Part shown: piece after piece, positions 35,860-45,613 of the stretch
Layout: each line of letters opens with the position of its first letter
Numbering within the stretch: the first letter of the stretch is position 1
NCBI RefSeq assembly: GCF_918698115.1
Contig: NZ_CAKKLV010000012.1
Coordinates: 62,001-126,000, forward strand
Length of the DNA stretch: 64,000 bases
Direction of reading: 5' to 3'
Source of the DNA: Peribacillus sp. Bi96
Lineage (GTDB): Bacteria > Bacillota > Bacilli > Bacillales > DSM-1321
The notes under the pieces: generated by a model
What the model was told of the DNA's origin: nothing
What the model saw: only the letters and a program-made list of their open reading frames with translations
Databases searched by the model: none
Translations under genes and position numbers: made by a program

Positions 35860-37257
35860 TTAACCCACTTTATGCTCAGTTTCAATTTCTGTCGGAGCAT
35901 CTACTGGTACACGCTTGCCCATTCCAAAAGCGTAATAACTAATGACAACGATACATAGAAAACCAATTCCTACAATTAACGAAATGCGTGTTTCATCATT
36001 AAACCACATTCCGACTAATACCATTATCAAGAAAGCAATGGTCAAGTAGTTTGTTACAGGTGCAAAAGGCATTTTAAATGGATGATTGACCATTTCAGCC
36101 TTTTTAGCTTTTCTGAATTGAATTTGACTTATCAGAATGACAAACCACGGAATCATACCAGGAAGTACACTTGCACTATAAACATGCACAAATAAATTTT
36201 CTGGTGCAACATAACTTAAAACTACACCAAGTGCTAACCCCACTATCACACCGAACGTACCGAATAATGGGACACCACTATTGGATACTTTGGCAAAGTA
36301 TTTTGGCGCTTGTCCATTCATTCCTAATGTGTAAAGCATGCGTCCTGCACTGTAAATACCACTATTGCAGCCAGACATTGCAGCTGTGATTACGACAAAG
36401 TTAATGATTCCAGCTGCTGCTGTAATACCAACTTTCGCAAAGGTTGCCACAAATGGGCTGCCAATTGCAGTTAGTTGGTCCCAAGGGTAAACGGTTACAA
36501 TAATGAAAATTGCACCAATATAGAAGATTAAGATACGCCAAATGGTACTTTGAATCGCTTTAGTTATTGTGTTTTGCGGATCTTTTGCTTCACCAGCTGT
36601 AATCCCGATCAGTTCTACACCCTGATACGCTGCAACAACTAATGAAAGAGCAAAGAAGAATCCTTTCCATCCACCTGTAAACCATCCACCATGTTCCCAA
36701 AGATTAGATAATCCTATCGCCTCTCCGCCGTTACCAAATCCAAAGAAGATAAGTCCAATTCCTGCAACGATCATTAATACAATCGTTACGATTTTAACCA
36801 GTGCAAACCAAAATTCAATTTCACCAAAGGATTTAACGGAAATCAGGTTCGCTGCCCCAAGGATCACCATTGCAATCAAACCTGGGATCCAAGCAGGAAG
36901 ATCAGGGAACCAATACTGCATGTATGTCCCAACAGCTATGATTTCGGCCATCCCGACAATAACCCATTGGAACCAGTTGCTCCAAGCAGTCATATACCCT
37001 GCCAATGGATGAATATACTTATAACCAAATGTAGCAAATGAACCTGTACTTGGCTCCAAATACAACATTTCCCCCATTGCCCGCATAATCAAAAAGATAA
37101 AAATCCCTGATATTGCATAAGCCAACATGACAGATGGACCTGTCCATTTAATCGCGCTGGCTGAACCCATAAATAAACCAACACCAATTGTACCGCCCAA
37201 AGCAATCATCTGAATATGACGGCCCTTCAGGTCCCTATTCAAATCTTGGTTTGCCAT
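35860..37257 (-). CDS. APC-family amino acid permease (AAT type), paralogue A
   Basis: The start at 37257 ([16 protein letters not shown]) follows AGGGGG. The 465-residue protein has 12 membrane segments and AAT-family motifs: [20 protein letters not shown] in TM1, [17 protein letters not shown] after TM2, [17 protein letters not shown] and VPVSN-like loops. It probably imports an amino acid with protons. It is strikingly similar to the permease at 53,228-54,601. A catabolite-response-element-like sequence lies upstream at 37,453. The neighbouring tdh-kbl genes raise the possibility that it imports threonine, but this is inference. Confidence 0.88.
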   Translation of the reverse strand: MANQDLNRDLKGRHIQMIALGGTIGVGLFMGSASAIKWTGPSVMLAYAISGIFIFLIMRAMGEMLYLEPSTGSFATFGYKYIHPLAGYMTAWSNWFQWVIVGMAEIIAVGTYMQYWFPDLPAWIPGLIAMVILGAANLISVKSFGEIEFWFALVKIVTIVLMIVAGIGLIFFGFGNGGEAIGLSNLWEHGGWFTGGWKGFFFALSLVVAAYQGVELIGITAGEAKDPQNTITKAIQSTIWRILIFYIGAIFIIVTVYPWDQLTAIGSPFVATFAKVGITAAAGIINFVVITAAMSGCNSGIYSAGRMLYTLGMNGQAPKYFAKVSNSGVPLFGTFGVIVGLALGVVLSYVAPENLFVHVYSASVLPGMIPWFVILISQIQFRKAKKAEMVNHPFKMPFAPVTNYLTIAFLIMVLVGMWFNDETRISLIVGIGFLCIVVISYYAFGMGKRVPVDAPTEIETEHKVG

Positions 37258-37452
37258 TCCATTTCCCCCTACTCTACTAAAAGTCATATTTGCTGCAAAA
37301 TCCTAATACTCTCCATTCGGTATCGAAATGATTAAGCGGGCATCTTTATGAGCCTTCAAAAATCATTCTCCACTTCTAGGTTAAGCATTCCTGATAGTTA
37401 GAAAGATTCTTATGAATTTTCACGTTATACCAGATGTGAACATAAAGTTAAT

Positions 37453-37466
37453 GGAAAGCGCTTACT
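37453..37466. promoter_or_regulatory. cre-like CcpA site upstream of permease A
   Basis: GGAAAGCGCTTACT matches the catabolite response element pattern (TGAAAGCGCTTTCA-like) at nearly all positions. It lies about 200 bp upstream of the permease start and after the tdh terminator. No other feature is evident in 37,258-37,530. Confidence 0.45.
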
Positions 37467-37530
37467 TTTTATTGGTCTAATAAGTGCTTCATTAAACCGG
37501 TAAAAAAAATCACGACCTGTATAAAATAAC

Positions 37531-37564
37531 CCGAATAAAAGAGTCTTGCAACCCTTTTATTCGG
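37531..37564 (-). terminator. Terminator after tdh
   Basis: An 11-bp stem (CCGAATAAAAG at 37531-37541 with 37554-37564) is followed on the minus strand by GTTATTTTAT. It sits 11 bp beyond the tdh stop. Confidence 0.8.
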
Positions 37565-37574
37565 CTCAGGCTGA

Positions 37575-38534
37575 TTAAGCGGTAATTAACAGTGACTTTA
37601 ATCCAAGCTTTACCAACATATCCTTCGTCATTTTCTCCAAATCATATTCCGCCTTAAATCCCCATTCTTCTTTTGCACAAGTTGAATCTATGCTATTTGG
37701 CCAACTGTCAGCAATAGATTGTCTTCCAGGATCGACGTCATAACCCATGACAAAATCTGGAATATGCTTTTGGATCTCGGCTGCGATTTGTTCTGGGGCA
37801 AAGCTCATGGCAGATACATTAAAAGAATTCCGATGTTTTAGCTTTGAGGCATCCGCCTCCATTAATGTCGTAATGGCAGCTAAAGCGTCAGGCATATACA
37901 TCATATCCATGTATGTTCCCTTATCAATGTAAGATGTATATTTCTTATTTTTAATCGCTTCATAGTAAATTTCGACCGCATAATCGGTTGTTCCGCCGCC
38001 AGGAGGCGTAACATACGAGATCAGCCCTGGGAATCGAAGACCTCTCGTATCAACGCCAAATTTATGATTGTAATAATCACATAATAACTCACCCGATACT
38101 TTATTCACTCCGTACATTGTATTCGGTCGTTGAATGGTGTCTTGCGGTGTCCAATCATTAGGAGTCGTTGGACCAAACGCACCAATAGAGCTAGGTGTAA
38201 ATAATCGGCAATTAAGTTCTCGTGCCGTTTCCAAGGCATTTACCAATCCGCCCATGTTTAAATTCCAGGCTAAAAGCGGCTTCTTTTCAGCTGTTGCCGA
38301 CAATAAAGCAGCTAAATGAATAATCGTATCCACTTCATGTTTTTTGGCAATATCAAACATCGCTTTTTCATCGGTAACATCCAATATCTCAAATGGACCT
38401 GATTGGACCACATTACTTTCCGTTCTACGAATATCTGTTGCAATGATATTGTCAAAGCCGTATATCTCTCTCATTTTCAGCGTCAGTTCTGAACCAATTT
38501 GACCTAAAGCCCCCGTTACTAAGACCTTTTTCAT
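37575..38534 (-). CDS. tdh: GalE-like L-threonine 3-dehydrogenase
   Basis: The ATG at 38534 follows GGGAGGG; a preceding TTG would add one residue. The 319-residue short-chain dehydrogenase has the NAD-binding motif [11 protein letters not shown] and catalytic [22 protein letters not shown] and [15 protein letters not shown] are typical of the epimerase-like threonine dehydrogenases. It oxidises L-threonine to 2-amino-3-oxobutyrate, which the adjacent glycine C-acetyltransferase converts to glycine and acetyl-CoA. The gene lies 42 bp downstream of kbl on the same strand. Confidence 0.9.
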   Translation of the reverse strand: MKKVLVTGALGQIGSELTLKMREIYGFDNIIATDIRRTESNVVQSGPFEILDVTDEKAMFDIAKKHEVDTIIHLAALLSATAEKKPLLAWNLNMGGLVNALETARELNCRLFTPSSIGAFGPTTPNDWTPQDTIQRPNTMYGVNKVSGELLCDYYNHKFGVDTRGLRFPGLISYVTPPGGGTTDYAVEIYYEAIKNKKYTSYIDKGTYMDMMYMPDALAAITTLMEADASKLKHRNSFNVSAMSFAPEQIAAEIQKHIPDFVMGYDVDPGRQSIADSWPNSIDSTCAKEEWGFKAEYDLEKMTKDMLVKLGLKSLLITA

Positions 38535-38576
38535 CAAAAATCCCTCCCTTTTTTACACTCTGCAGTAAGAAACCCT

Positions 38577-39767
38577 TTATATAATCGACATCTCTTTTCC
38601 TACTTTTTCATAAATGTCTATAGCCCGATCCAGCATCTCTTTTGTGTGAGCAGCTGTCGGCATATTCCTCACCCTTCCTGTTCCCTTCGGAACTGTAGGG
38701 AATACGATGGATTTAGCATATACACCTTCTTCGATCAGCCTTTTACTGAATTGCTGTGTTTTAGCTTCATCACCTATAATGCAAGGGGTAATCGGTGTCT
38801 CGCTCTCCCCTATATAAAAACCTAATTCTTTTAGACCTTTTTTCAAGTAATCGCCGTTTTCCCACAGCTTATTTTGAAGATCTGAGCTATTCATCAAAAT
38901 ATCAATGGCTTCTATACAGGATGCAACTGCTCCCGGTGTGACAGCCGTTGAAAATAAAAATGGACGACTTCTCACTTTTAGCCAATCAATTAAATCTTTC
39001 TTTCCTGCTACATAGCCACCTACAACACCAATAGCCTTAGATAATGTTCCAATTTGGAAATCCACTCTATCCGATAACCCAAAATGTTTTACCGTTCCTG
39101 CACCATTACCTAGTACACCTGATCCATGCGCATCATCAACATACGTAATTAAATCTAACTCTTCGGCAATATCCACAATTTCAGGGAGCTTGGCAATATC
39201 CCCATCCATCGAGAACACTCCGTCAGTAATAATCATGATTTTGTTATACAATCCAGACTCTTTTGCTTTAAGTGCTTTTGTTCGTAAATCATCCATGTCG
39301 GAATGGATAAAGGGAATGATTTTTGCTTTAGATAATCGGCATCCATCAATGATTGAAGCATGATTCAATTCATCTGAAAGGATGGCATCGTGTTTATCCA
39401 TCACTCCTGAAATCGCTGCCATATTACAGTTAAATCCAGATTGATAAGCAATGGCTGCTTCTGTATGTTTAAACTCGGCAAGCTTTTCTTCCAATTTGAC
39501 ATGTATATCTAACGTCCCGTTAATCGTACGGACAGCACCGGCTCCGACACCATATGTTTTCGTTGCTTCTATGCATGCGTCGATTAATCGGCGATCAGTT
39601 GCTAAACCTAAATAATTATTGGATGATAAATTAATTAGCTCTCTTCCTGCAATGGTGATCATCGGACCGTTCGGACCTTCTACCGGATCTATCACGTTAT
39701 AAAGTCCTTTATCTTTTAAATCATCTAAATTTTCTTTCAAAAATCGATTTAATATTTCACTAGACAT
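38577..39767 (-). CDS. kbl: Glycine C-acetyltransferase (2-amino-3-ketobutyrate CoA ligase)
   Basis: The 396-residue protein belongs to the alpha-oxoamine synthase family: [50 protein letters not shown] and [19 protein letters not shown] with the PLP lysine, then [12 protein letters not shown]. Directly followed by tdh, it forms the standard threonine-to-glycine pathway; without that context 8-amino-7-oxononanoate synthase would be an alternative. TAGGGGG precedes the ATG. A perfect 25-bp palindrome 39 bp upstream may be an operator. Confidence 0.92.
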   Translation of the reverse strand: MSSEILNRFLKENLDDLKDKGLYNVIDPVEGPNGPMITIAGRELINLSSNNYLGLATDRRLIDACIEATKTYGVGAGAVRTINGTLDIHVKLEEKLAEFKHTEAAIAYQSGFNCNMAAISGVMDKHDAILSDELNHASIIDGCRLSKAKIIPFIHSDMDDLRTKALKAKESGLYNKIMIITDGVFSMDGDIAKLPEIVDIAEELDLITYVDDAHGSGVLGNGAGTVKHFGLSDRVDFQIGTLSKAIGVVGGYVAGKKDLIDWLKVRSRPFLFSTAVTPGAVASCIEAIDILMNSSDLQNKLWENGDYLKKGLKELGFYIGESETPITPCIIGDEAKTQQFSKRLIEEGVYAKSIVFPTVPKGTGRVRNMPTAAHTKEMLDRAIDIYEKVGKEMSII

Positions 39768-39805
39768 CTCATATACCCCCTAATTGATGGTTGGTGATCT
39801 ACCCT

Positions 39806-39830
39806 ATTCTTAAATGTTGCATTTAAGAAT
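39806..39830. promoter_or_regulatory. Perfect 11-bp inverted repeat upstream of kbl
   Basis: ATTCTTAAATG (39806-39816), a 3-bp TTG spacer, and CATTTAAGAAT (39820-39830) form a perfect palindrome 39 bp from the kbl start. Its size and position are those of a repressor operator rather than a terminator, as no T-run follows. Confidence 0.55.
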
Positions 39831-39948
39831 TATGAATTTTGCTCTTATTAAGAAAATACAAGTGTCCTTCCCAAAAAAACACATGGAAGTAACGTAAATC
39901 CTTTTAAATTAATAGTTATAACAACCATAATAATAGATAAATTTATTG

Positions 39949-39969
39949 TTGTCCATATTGTGTGGACAA
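39949..39969. promoter_or_regulatory. Palindrome TTGTCCA-N7-TGGACAA
   Basis: A perfect 7+7 bp dyad sits about 180 bp upstream of kbl. A related TTGTCCA-N9-TGGAC sequence occurs near 55,269, upstream of an amino acid permease gene, hinting at a shared regulator. Between this site and the repeat at 40,397 I see only AT-rich DNA with a poly-A run near 40,340. Confidence 0.35.
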
Positions 39970-40396
39970 AAAAATTTAAGATTGCTGTAGTTTCGCCTTA
40001 AAGATCTTTCAATAATTCGTTGAAAACATTGAATTTCCGCGTAGATTTTAACCATAAAATTTCCGTGTTAATCATCGAAATAAATGAGGTGAAAATGAGG
40101 CACTTTTTAGATATTTTTTCTAGATTATTACAATTACACCTCCTTACTTCCATAAAAAATGGAGCTGTTGATCTGCTCCTGAAGAGGAAGTAAAGCACCA
40201 TATGTTACGTTTAATCTTTCATACATCAACCCCATAATTAGGTCTAACTAACAAAGTATGGAAAATGTACACGAAGAAAATTAAGACATAAATAAAGCAT
40301 ATTTTTCCTACGTGTTTTACCAACTGGAAATTTTTATCAAAAAAAAAAAAAAACGGTGAGAATTTTGGAAAAATTAGTTTTTACCAACCTAAAAAA

Positions 40397-40464
40397 ACTG
40401 TAGACACCCCCAAATTATTATCGAGGTTGTCTACAGTCTAAAATCCTCGTAGCTTCGAGGATTT
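40397..40464 (+). repeat. Double-hairpin repeat, copy 2
   Basis: Hairpin 1 is a perfect 10-bp stem ACTGTAGACA (40397-40406) with 40428-40437. After CTA comes hairpin 2, AAATCCTCG (40441-40449) with CGAGGATTT (40456-40464). The segment AATTATTATCGAGGTTGTC plus TACAGTCTAAA matches copy 1 at 26,512, but hairpin 2 has a different, still perfectly paired sequence. It lies just downstream of the thioredoxin-like gene. Confidence 0.75.
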
Positions 40465-40481
40465 AGTCATGCACGATCGTT

Positions 40482-41042
40482 TTAAATTTTTCCCAATGCT
40501 TCCTTGATGCTATCGTATACTTCGTCCCATAGCTGTTTATCTTCAGAAAATGCCTCTGTTATCTTTTTAAAGACCTCTTTCTGCTCTGCCTCAAATCGTT
40601 CATCATCCTTAGCTGGAAGATTTGAGCGCAACTCCATTACAAACGCTTGTACCTTTGGTGCACGAGGTCCCCAAACGGCTCTTTCTTCGCCATTCTTATC
40701 AATGAATATAAAAATGGGAATCGAACGCGCTGTTCCATTCGTTAAGTATTGATCGATCAGCTCAAGATTTTGATCTCGTAAAATCATGCGAGTTTCCATA
40801 TTTGTCGCTTCCGTTATATTCAATAAAATAGGTATATTCATCATCGCATCTCCGCACCAGTCTTCAGTAATGACAATGGCCCGAAGTTCTTTCGCTTTTA
40901 ATTCATCAAAAAAATCCTGATCATCTGCAGAAATAGAAAAACGCTCATGAATCGATTGTAAGTTTTCTTTATGAGCCTTCATTGAAGAAACAAATTCTCT
41001 AGCGGGAATCCCCATTTCAAACCATTCATTCAGTGTCGTCAT
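40482..41042 (-). CDS. Thioredoxin-like protein with WCGDA active-site region
   Basis: The 186-residue protein contains a thioredoxin-fold domain (about 45-145): AIVITEDWCGDAMMNIPILL, LRDQNLELIDQYLTNGTARSIPIFIFID with the cis-Pro, and VWGPRAPKVQ. The usual WCxxC pair is reduced to one Cys because the second position is Ala (codon GCG). It may therefore act through a monothiol or bacillithiolation chemistry, or not be a redox enzyme. I believe relatives in Bacillus share this change. The TAGGAGC site supports the start. Confidence 0.82.
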   Translation of the reverse strand: MTTLNEWFEMGIPAREFVSSMKAHKENLQSIHERFSISADDQDFFDELKAKELRAIVITEDWCGDAMMNIPILLNITEATNMETRMILRDQNLELIDQYLTNGTARSIPIFIFIDKNGEERAVWGPRAPKVQAFVMELRSNLPAKDDERFEAEQKEVFKKITEAFSEDKQLWDEVYDSIKEALGKI

Positions 41043-41147
41043 TTTATTGCTCCTAACTAACTATTTTTAAGTTAAAAGTACCATAAACCCCTTATTATTT
41101 CATTGTTTACACCTTGAAAAATCAACTGACTGCCTTTTATACGGAAG

Positions 41148-41345
41148 ATGCTCTTGATATCCGGTTTAAAAATGGTCGTGTTCGCTCTTCCTTTGGAGCT
41201 TTGAAGATCTCCATTGGCGCGCCCCTTCTTCTACATTGCCCCCGCGACCCATGAAAAGAACCAATCCTAGACCATCATCGGTTACAATCACCATCGTGAA
41301 GCCTTCCTCTAATAACATATTTTCTCCCCCAAGCAGCGATTTGAC
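41148..41345 (-). pseudogene. Fossil of an amino-acid ABC transporter ATPase 3' end
   Basis: Nucleotides from about 41,150 to 41,300 align closely with the 3' part of the tcyN gene at about 43,413-43,580 (shared stretches include TCTTGATATCCGGTTTAAAA, GTCGTGTTCGCTCTTCCTT and GGTTACAATCACCATCGTGA). Internal deletions and substitutions break the reading frame, so it is a decayed second copy, lying about 2 kb from the intact gene. The remaining DNA to 41,640 has no supported gene. Confidence 0.75.
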
Positions 41346-41640
41346 CATCTCCACCAGAAGAGACGGCAAACATATCCACTCCAGCTTCCTGAGATAGGTT
41401 TGGCTGATAATTCCACTATTTTCTAAAGAATCGTTTCCTTCCCCCTAATATTTTTATAGAGATCTATTCATCTAAACCCTATCAGAATAAGATTCGTCAA
41501 TGAGAGGAAGAGAAATGGAGAGAGGTGTCTATGAAAAGCTGGAATGAATGAACGAAGAGTGGATATGTATTGAAGGTAAAATGGGGGATGACTATGCTTG
41601 AAATCAAGCTGGACCGAAATTTTTGGAATTACAACATCAA

Positions 41641-41672
41641 AGGTGCTAGGCATGAAATCGTGTCTGGCACCT
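41641..41672 (-). terminator. Hairpin after sndA
   Basis: AGGTGCTAGGCA (41641-41652) pairs with TGTCTGGCACCT (41661-41672) with two wobble pairs. It sits 14 bp beyond the sndA stop. Such 'AGGTGCCAGACAC' hairpins recur in Bacillus intergenic DNA as I recall. Confidence 0.55.
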
Positions 41673-41685
41673 TTGTCCTGTCTGT

Positions 41686-42828
41686 TCACCACTTATCCTG
41701 GTCATGTAATAAATTCTTGGCACTTTCAAATAAAAAATAAGCGGCTTTAATAATGGCTTTTTCATCAACAGTAAAAGCTGGATGATGCCAGTCTTCGTTT
41801 CCGTTTGTACCAAAAAAGGCAAAGGTACCGGGGATATGTTGAAGGTAATAAGCGAAATCTTCACCTCCCATTGAAGGTTCTGGATTGATTACATGCAATG
41901 ATTGTTTCCGAGCAGACAAGCGGGCCATCTCTGTGACTGCCGGATGATTAAGAAGCGCAGGGGGCCCAGGAAACCAACCAATCGCAGCTTCCTGTGAAAA
42001 AGCAGCTGTAATATGATTCACAATCGAATAAAACTTTTCTTTTACTTCTTCGCGTATCTCTGAATTAAAGGTTCGAATCGTTCCTTCCAATATGACGTCA
42101 CCTGGAATTACATTCCAAGTGTTTCCACCTGTTATTCTCGTAACACTTACCACAGCACTATCTAATGGGGATACATTCCGGCTGACGATAGTTTGAAGAG
42201 CAGTAATAAGCTGAGCCGCTGCCGCTATTGGATCTTTTCCGTTTTGAGGGATGGCCGCGTGGCTCCCCTTCCCTTGAAGAACAATATGAAAACGGTCCAC
42301 TGCCGCCATTAACGGACCATCTTTTATCCCAATGGTGCCGACAGGCAAATTGGGTTTATTGTGCAGGCCAATTACAGCCGCTACATCGTCAATTTGACCA
42401 TCTTTTATCACATGCACCGCTCCGCCACCTAATTCTTCTGCGGGTTGAAAAAGCAATCGCACTGTCCCGCACAACTCTGATTGATATTCTTTTAAAAGGT
42501 AGGCAGCACCTATGGCAGCTGCCGTATGAAAATCATGGCCGCAAGCATGCATCACTCCTTTTATTTTCGAAGCAAATGGAAGCCCGGTTCGTTCCTCAAT
42601 CGGAAGTGCATCGATATCCGCCCTTATGGCTACTGTCGGTCCGGGTTTGCCACCCTTTATATCTGCAAAAACACCTGTTTTCAATCCTGTATGACGGATC
42701 TCAATGCCCTCTTCCTCGAGCCAGGTTTGTATCGATTTTGTCGTATCAAATTCTTCATTTGATAACTCCGGATATTGATGTAAATGGCGCCGTATCGATA
42801 TTAAGCGCTTTTCCAGCTCTCGACTCAT
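41686..42828 (-). CDS. sndA: M20-family N-acyl-amino-acid deacetylase of the S-alkylcysteine operon
   Basis: The start at 42828 (MSRELEKRLISIRRHL) follows GGAGG. The 380-residue M20D amidohydrolase has HLHQYPELSNEEFDT, HACGHDFHTAAAIGAA and FQPAEELGGGA (metal ligands), GKGSHAAIPQNGKDPI in the dimerisation domain, and PSMGGEDFAYYLQ. In B. subtilis the corresponding ytm-operon enzyme SndA removes the N-acetyl group from processed cysteine derivatives, releasing cysteine. It is the last gene of this cluster. Confidence 0.82.
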   Translation of the reverse strand: MSRELEKRLISIRRHLHQYPELSNEEFDTTKSIQTWLEEEGIEIRHTGLKTGVFADIKGGKPGPTVAIRADIDALPIEERTGLPFASKIKGVMHACGHDFHTAAAIGAAYLLKEYQSELCGTVRLLFQPAEELGGGAVHVIKDGQIDDVAAVIGLHNKPNLPVGTIGIKDGPLMAAVDRFHIVLQGKGSHAAIPQNGKDPIAAAAQLITALQTIVSRNVSPLDSAVVSVTRITGGNTWNVIPGDVILEGTIRTFNSEIREEVKEKFYSIVNHITAAFSQEAAIGWFPGPPALLNHPAVTEMARLSARKQSLHVINPEPSMGGEDFAYYLQHIPGTFAFFGTNGNEDWHHPAFTVDEKAIIKAAYFLFESAKNLLHDQDKW

Positions 42829-42842
42829 ACAGTCGCCTCCTT

Positions 42843-43352
42843 CTATAAATCTAAGCGATAGCATTTTACTAAAACATCATGATTTTGGAATTCTTTCGTT
42901 CGATCCCGTTTAAAGCCAAACCATTCATATAGTTTAATGGCTTTATGCATCTTATCAGTAGAATGTAGATATAAACTGGACGCACCTTGCGATTTTGCAT
43001 AATTTACACTAGCTTTTAATAATTCCTGTGCGATCCCGCGTCCCCTTGATTCGGGATGAACGGCCAACAACCGAATGATTGGTGAAAAAATTCCAAGTTC
43101 AGGCTTCTCATATGCTTTTTCAGATGACTGAAAAAGCTGCAATGTACCAAGGATATCCTGATTGCACTTTGCAACCAACACCTTATCAACATGTGGATTA
43201 TCCACCGAGGATTCAATATTTTTTAAATAGCCTTCCCAAGCTTCCGGGTTCGAATATTCATGTTCATATTGTTGATAACTTTCTACCAATAAGCGGCGCA
43301 CTGTCTCTTTATCTTCTTCAATCAATTCATCGACCACGATTGTATTAATCAT
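42843..43352 (-). CDS. GNAT-family N-acetyltransferase in the S-alkylcysteine operon
   Basis: The start at 43352 (MINTIVVDELIEEDKE) follows AAAGGAGG. The 169-residue GNAT protein has LLAVHPESRGRGIAQELLKASVNYAKSQG with the acetyl-CoA binding loop and a C-terminal LYEWFGFKRDRTKEF. It lies between tcyN and sndA, so it is a second acetyltransferase in the same transcription unit beside the YtmI-like one; it may act on a different S-substituted cysteine or on a later intermediate. Confidence 0.8.
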   Translation of the reverse strand: MINTIVVDELIEEDKETVRRLLVESYQQYEHEYSNPEAWEGYLKNIESSVDNPHVDKVLVAKCNQDILGTLQLFQSSEKAYEKPELGIFSPIIRLLAVHPESRGRGIAQELLKASVNYAKSQGASSLYLHSTDKMHKAIKLYEWFGFKRDRTKEFQNHDVLVKCYRLDL

Positions 43353-43375
43353 ACGTCCTCCTTTTGCCACTTCCT

Positions 43376-44146
43376 TTAATTGGCCCTTTCTTCTAAAAAC
43401 GATACGGAAAAATCTCTTGATATCCGGTTTAAAAATTGTCGTGTTCGCTCTTCCTTCGGCGCATTGAAAATCTCCAATGGTGAACCTTCTTCTACAATGA
43501 CCCCGCCATCCATGAAAAGAACACGATCCGAGACCTCTTTAGCAAAACTCATTTCATGGGTTACAATCACCATCGTGATACCTTCCTGGGCAATTGCTTT
43601 TATGACAGAAAGCACCTCCCCAACCAACTCAGGGTCGAGTGCCGACGTTGGCTCGTCAAATAGAATGACCTCAGGATTTAAAGCAAGTGCCCTAGCAATT
43701 CCAACACGTTGCTGTTGACCTCCTGACAATTGCGAGGGGAAATAGTTATGCTTATCTCCCAAACCTACTTTTTCCAATAACAGCTCGCTTTCCCGTTTCG
43801 CTTCAGCTTTCTTATATTTTTTTGTAACAATTAACCCTTCCATTACATTCTCCAAAACAGTTTTATGAGCAAATAAATTATAATGCTGAAAAACCATTGC
43901 CGATTGTCTTCTAAGGGATAAGATTTCCCTTTTGGTCGCCTTCTTAGACTTCACCTGTATATCTCCCACTTGAACAATTCCCTCATCAGGTTTCTCCAGA
44001 AAGTTCAAGCACCTAAGCAGGGTCGTTTTTCCTGATCCACTTGGTCCAAGTATGGTAACTACTTCTCCCTTGCCTATTTTCAAATTAATTCCTTTTAAAA
44101 CAGGCTGCTGGTTAAATGATTTTTGAATATCTTTTAAATAAATCAT
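43376..44146 (-). CDS. tcyN: Sulfur-amino-acid ABC transporter ATP-binding protein
   Basis: The 256-residue ATPase has [11 protein letters not shown] (Walker A), [18 protein letters not shown] (Q-loop), [15 protein letters not shown] (signature), [16 protein letters not shown] (Walker B) and [10 protein letters not shown] (switch His). It overlaps the permease gene by four bases. Position in a ytm-like operon supports the TcyN assignment: energising uptake of cystine or S-substituted cysteine. A degenerate copy of its 3' end lies at 41,148. Confidence 0.88.
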   Translation of the reverse strand: MIYLKDIQKSFNQQPVLKGINLKIGKGEVVTILGPSGSGKTTLLRCLNFLEKPDEGIVQVGDIQVKSKKATKREILSLRRQSAMVFQHYNLFAHKTVLENVMEGLIVTKKYKKAEAKRESELLLEKVGLGDKHNYFPSQLSGGQQQRVGIARALALNPEVILFDEPTSALDPELVGEVLSVIKAIAQEGITMVIVTHEMSFAKEVSDRVLFMDGGVIVEEGSPLEIFNAPKEERTRQFLNRISRDFSVSFLEERAN

Positions 44147-44853
44147 TGTACTCCTCCTCGATTATAGGCAGTGGCCTTTTTCTCAATTAAAAACGAAAGC
44201 CCCTCTGCAATGATTGTGAGGCCCCAATAAATTAAACCAGCAGCGATAAAGGACTCCAAAAATTTCAAATTGGTGGATGCAACTATATTGGCTGCTCCTG
44301 TCATTTCTTTTTGCGATACAATGAAAGCAATGGATGACGTATGCAAGAATCCAATGAAAATATTCGTGAAATTCGGGATGGACTGAGCAATGGCCTGTGG
44401 CAAAACAATTCGCGTCATGGCTTGAAACGAATTCATCCCCACGGAATAGGCTGCCTCCATTTGGCCATTGGAGACACTGATAATTCCCGATCTGAATATT
44501 TCTGATAAATAGGCACCCGCACTCAACGATAAGGCGGTTAAGACAAATAAAATGATCGGAATGGAATTAGATTGAATACCCAAATCAAATTTTGTTGAAA
44601 TTTGATCGATTAATAATGGAAAACCGAAATAAATGAGCATTATGTGCATAATAATTGGTGTTCCTCTAAAGAAGGAAACATATCCATTTGCAACTCTACA
44701 TAGAAATTTCACTTTATATATCCTAATCAAGGCAACAGCGAGACCGATAATAAAACCTGCAAGAAGAGGAAGAATCGTTAAGATAAGTGTGATCGGAAGT
44801 GCTTTAATAATCTCCTTAAAAGCAGTCCAAATGAATAGAATATCAATCGTCAA
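44143..44853 (-). CDS. tcyM: Sulfur-amino-acid ABC transporter permease (TcyM-like)
   Basis: Translation starts at TTG 44853 after GGGAGGAG. The 236-residue protein has five membrane segments and the polar amino acid permease EAA loop ([20 protein letters not shown], then [12 protein letters not shown]). It forms a heterodimeric channel with the permease encoded 20 bp upstream. The order, SBP then two permeases then ATPase, equals that of B. subtilis tcyJKLMN. Confidence 0.83.
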   Translation of the reverse strand: MTIDILFIWTAFKEIIKALPITLILTILPLLAGFIIGLAVALIRIYKVKFLCRVANGYVSFFRGTPIIMHIMLIYFGFPLLIDQISTKFDLGIQSNSIPIILFVLTALSLSAGAYLSEIFRSGIISVSNGQMEAAYSVGMNSFQAMTRIVLPQAIAQSIPNFTNIFIGFLHTSSIAFIVSQKEMTGAANIVASTNLKFLESFIAAGLIYWGLTIIAEGLSFLIEKKATAYNRGGVQ

Positions 44854-44873
44854 GTCCTTCTCTCCTCCCTTTG

Positions 44874-45581
44874 TTATCCAGTAACAGACACATCAACAGT
44901 TTGATGCCGATTAATGCGGTTTTCATAAAGTCTGAATATTTTCTCAAACACTAGCACGACTGCATAATAGATAACAGCTAATGAGAGATAGACTTCGAGA
45001 GCATGTGCAGTTGCAGCAATTAATGTCTCTCCCCTGCCCATCATATCCATTACGCCGATGGTAAAGGCAAGTGAGGTATCCTTCAAGGATCCGATAATAG
45101 AGTTTGCGATATTCGGAAAAGCAATCCGTATTGCCTGAGGAAGTACAATTCGAAAAAAACTTTGACTATTATTCATACCAACAGAATAGGCTGCTTCCGT
45201 TTGTCCATAATCGACAGCCTTAATCGCTCCTCGGAATATTTCTGCGAAATGCGCCCCATTGCTTAATGCATAAGTAATAATGACAAAATACAGAGCATCC
45301 ATTCTTGAAATATCAATATTAATGAATAAAAGGATTGCAGGCAGTCCATAAAAAACTAGAAATAATTGTATTAAAATAGGAGTTCCCCGAATGAATGAAA
45401 TATACAAAATGACTAATTGATTCAAAACAGGGATACGAAATAATCTCAGGATGGCTGCCGCTATCCCGATGACCATTCCTAATAAAACGGATGCTGCCAG
45501 AATTTGCAATGTTACTCCAAGATAATAAATTAATGTCGGAATGAAATCGACGATTAATGAAGGATCAAATGCTTTCCCCAT
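44874..45581 (-). CDS. tcyL: Sulfur-amino-acid ABC transporter permease (TcyL-like)
   Basis: The 235-residue permease starts MGKAFDPSLIVDFIPTLIYY after CGGAGGTG. It has five membrane segments and the EAA loop [20 protein letters not shown], then [18 protein letters not shown]. It is the first of the two permease genes and lies 32 bp downstream of the binding-protein gene. Confidence 0.83.
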   Translation of the reverse strand: MGKAFDPSLIVDFIPTLIYYLGVTLQILAASVLLGMVIGIAAAILRLFRIPVLNQLVILYISFIRGTPILIQLFLVFYGLPAILLFINIDISRMDALYFVIITYALSNGAHFAEIFRGAIKAVDYGQTEAAYSVGMNNSQSFFRIVLPQAIRIAFPNIANSIIGSLKDTSLAFTIGVMDMMGRGETLIAATAHALEVYLSLAVIYYAVVLVFEKIFRLYENRINRHQTVDVSVTG

Positions 45582-45613
45582 GCTTTAGCACCTCCGCGCT
45601 TACTACTATCTAA

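Noticed and set aside
39998-40201. Minus-strand ORF of 67 codons upstream of kbl
   Set aside because: It has no ribosome binding site, no recognisable similarity, and atypical composition in AT-rich intergenic DNA.
41166-41369. Minus-strand ORF of 67 codons
   Set aside because: It overlaps the degraded tcyN fragment; its residues come from a frame-shifted copy of that gene.
41646-41864. Minus-strand ORF of 72 codons
   Set aside because: It overlaps the end of the M20 deacetylase in another frame and spans a hairpin.
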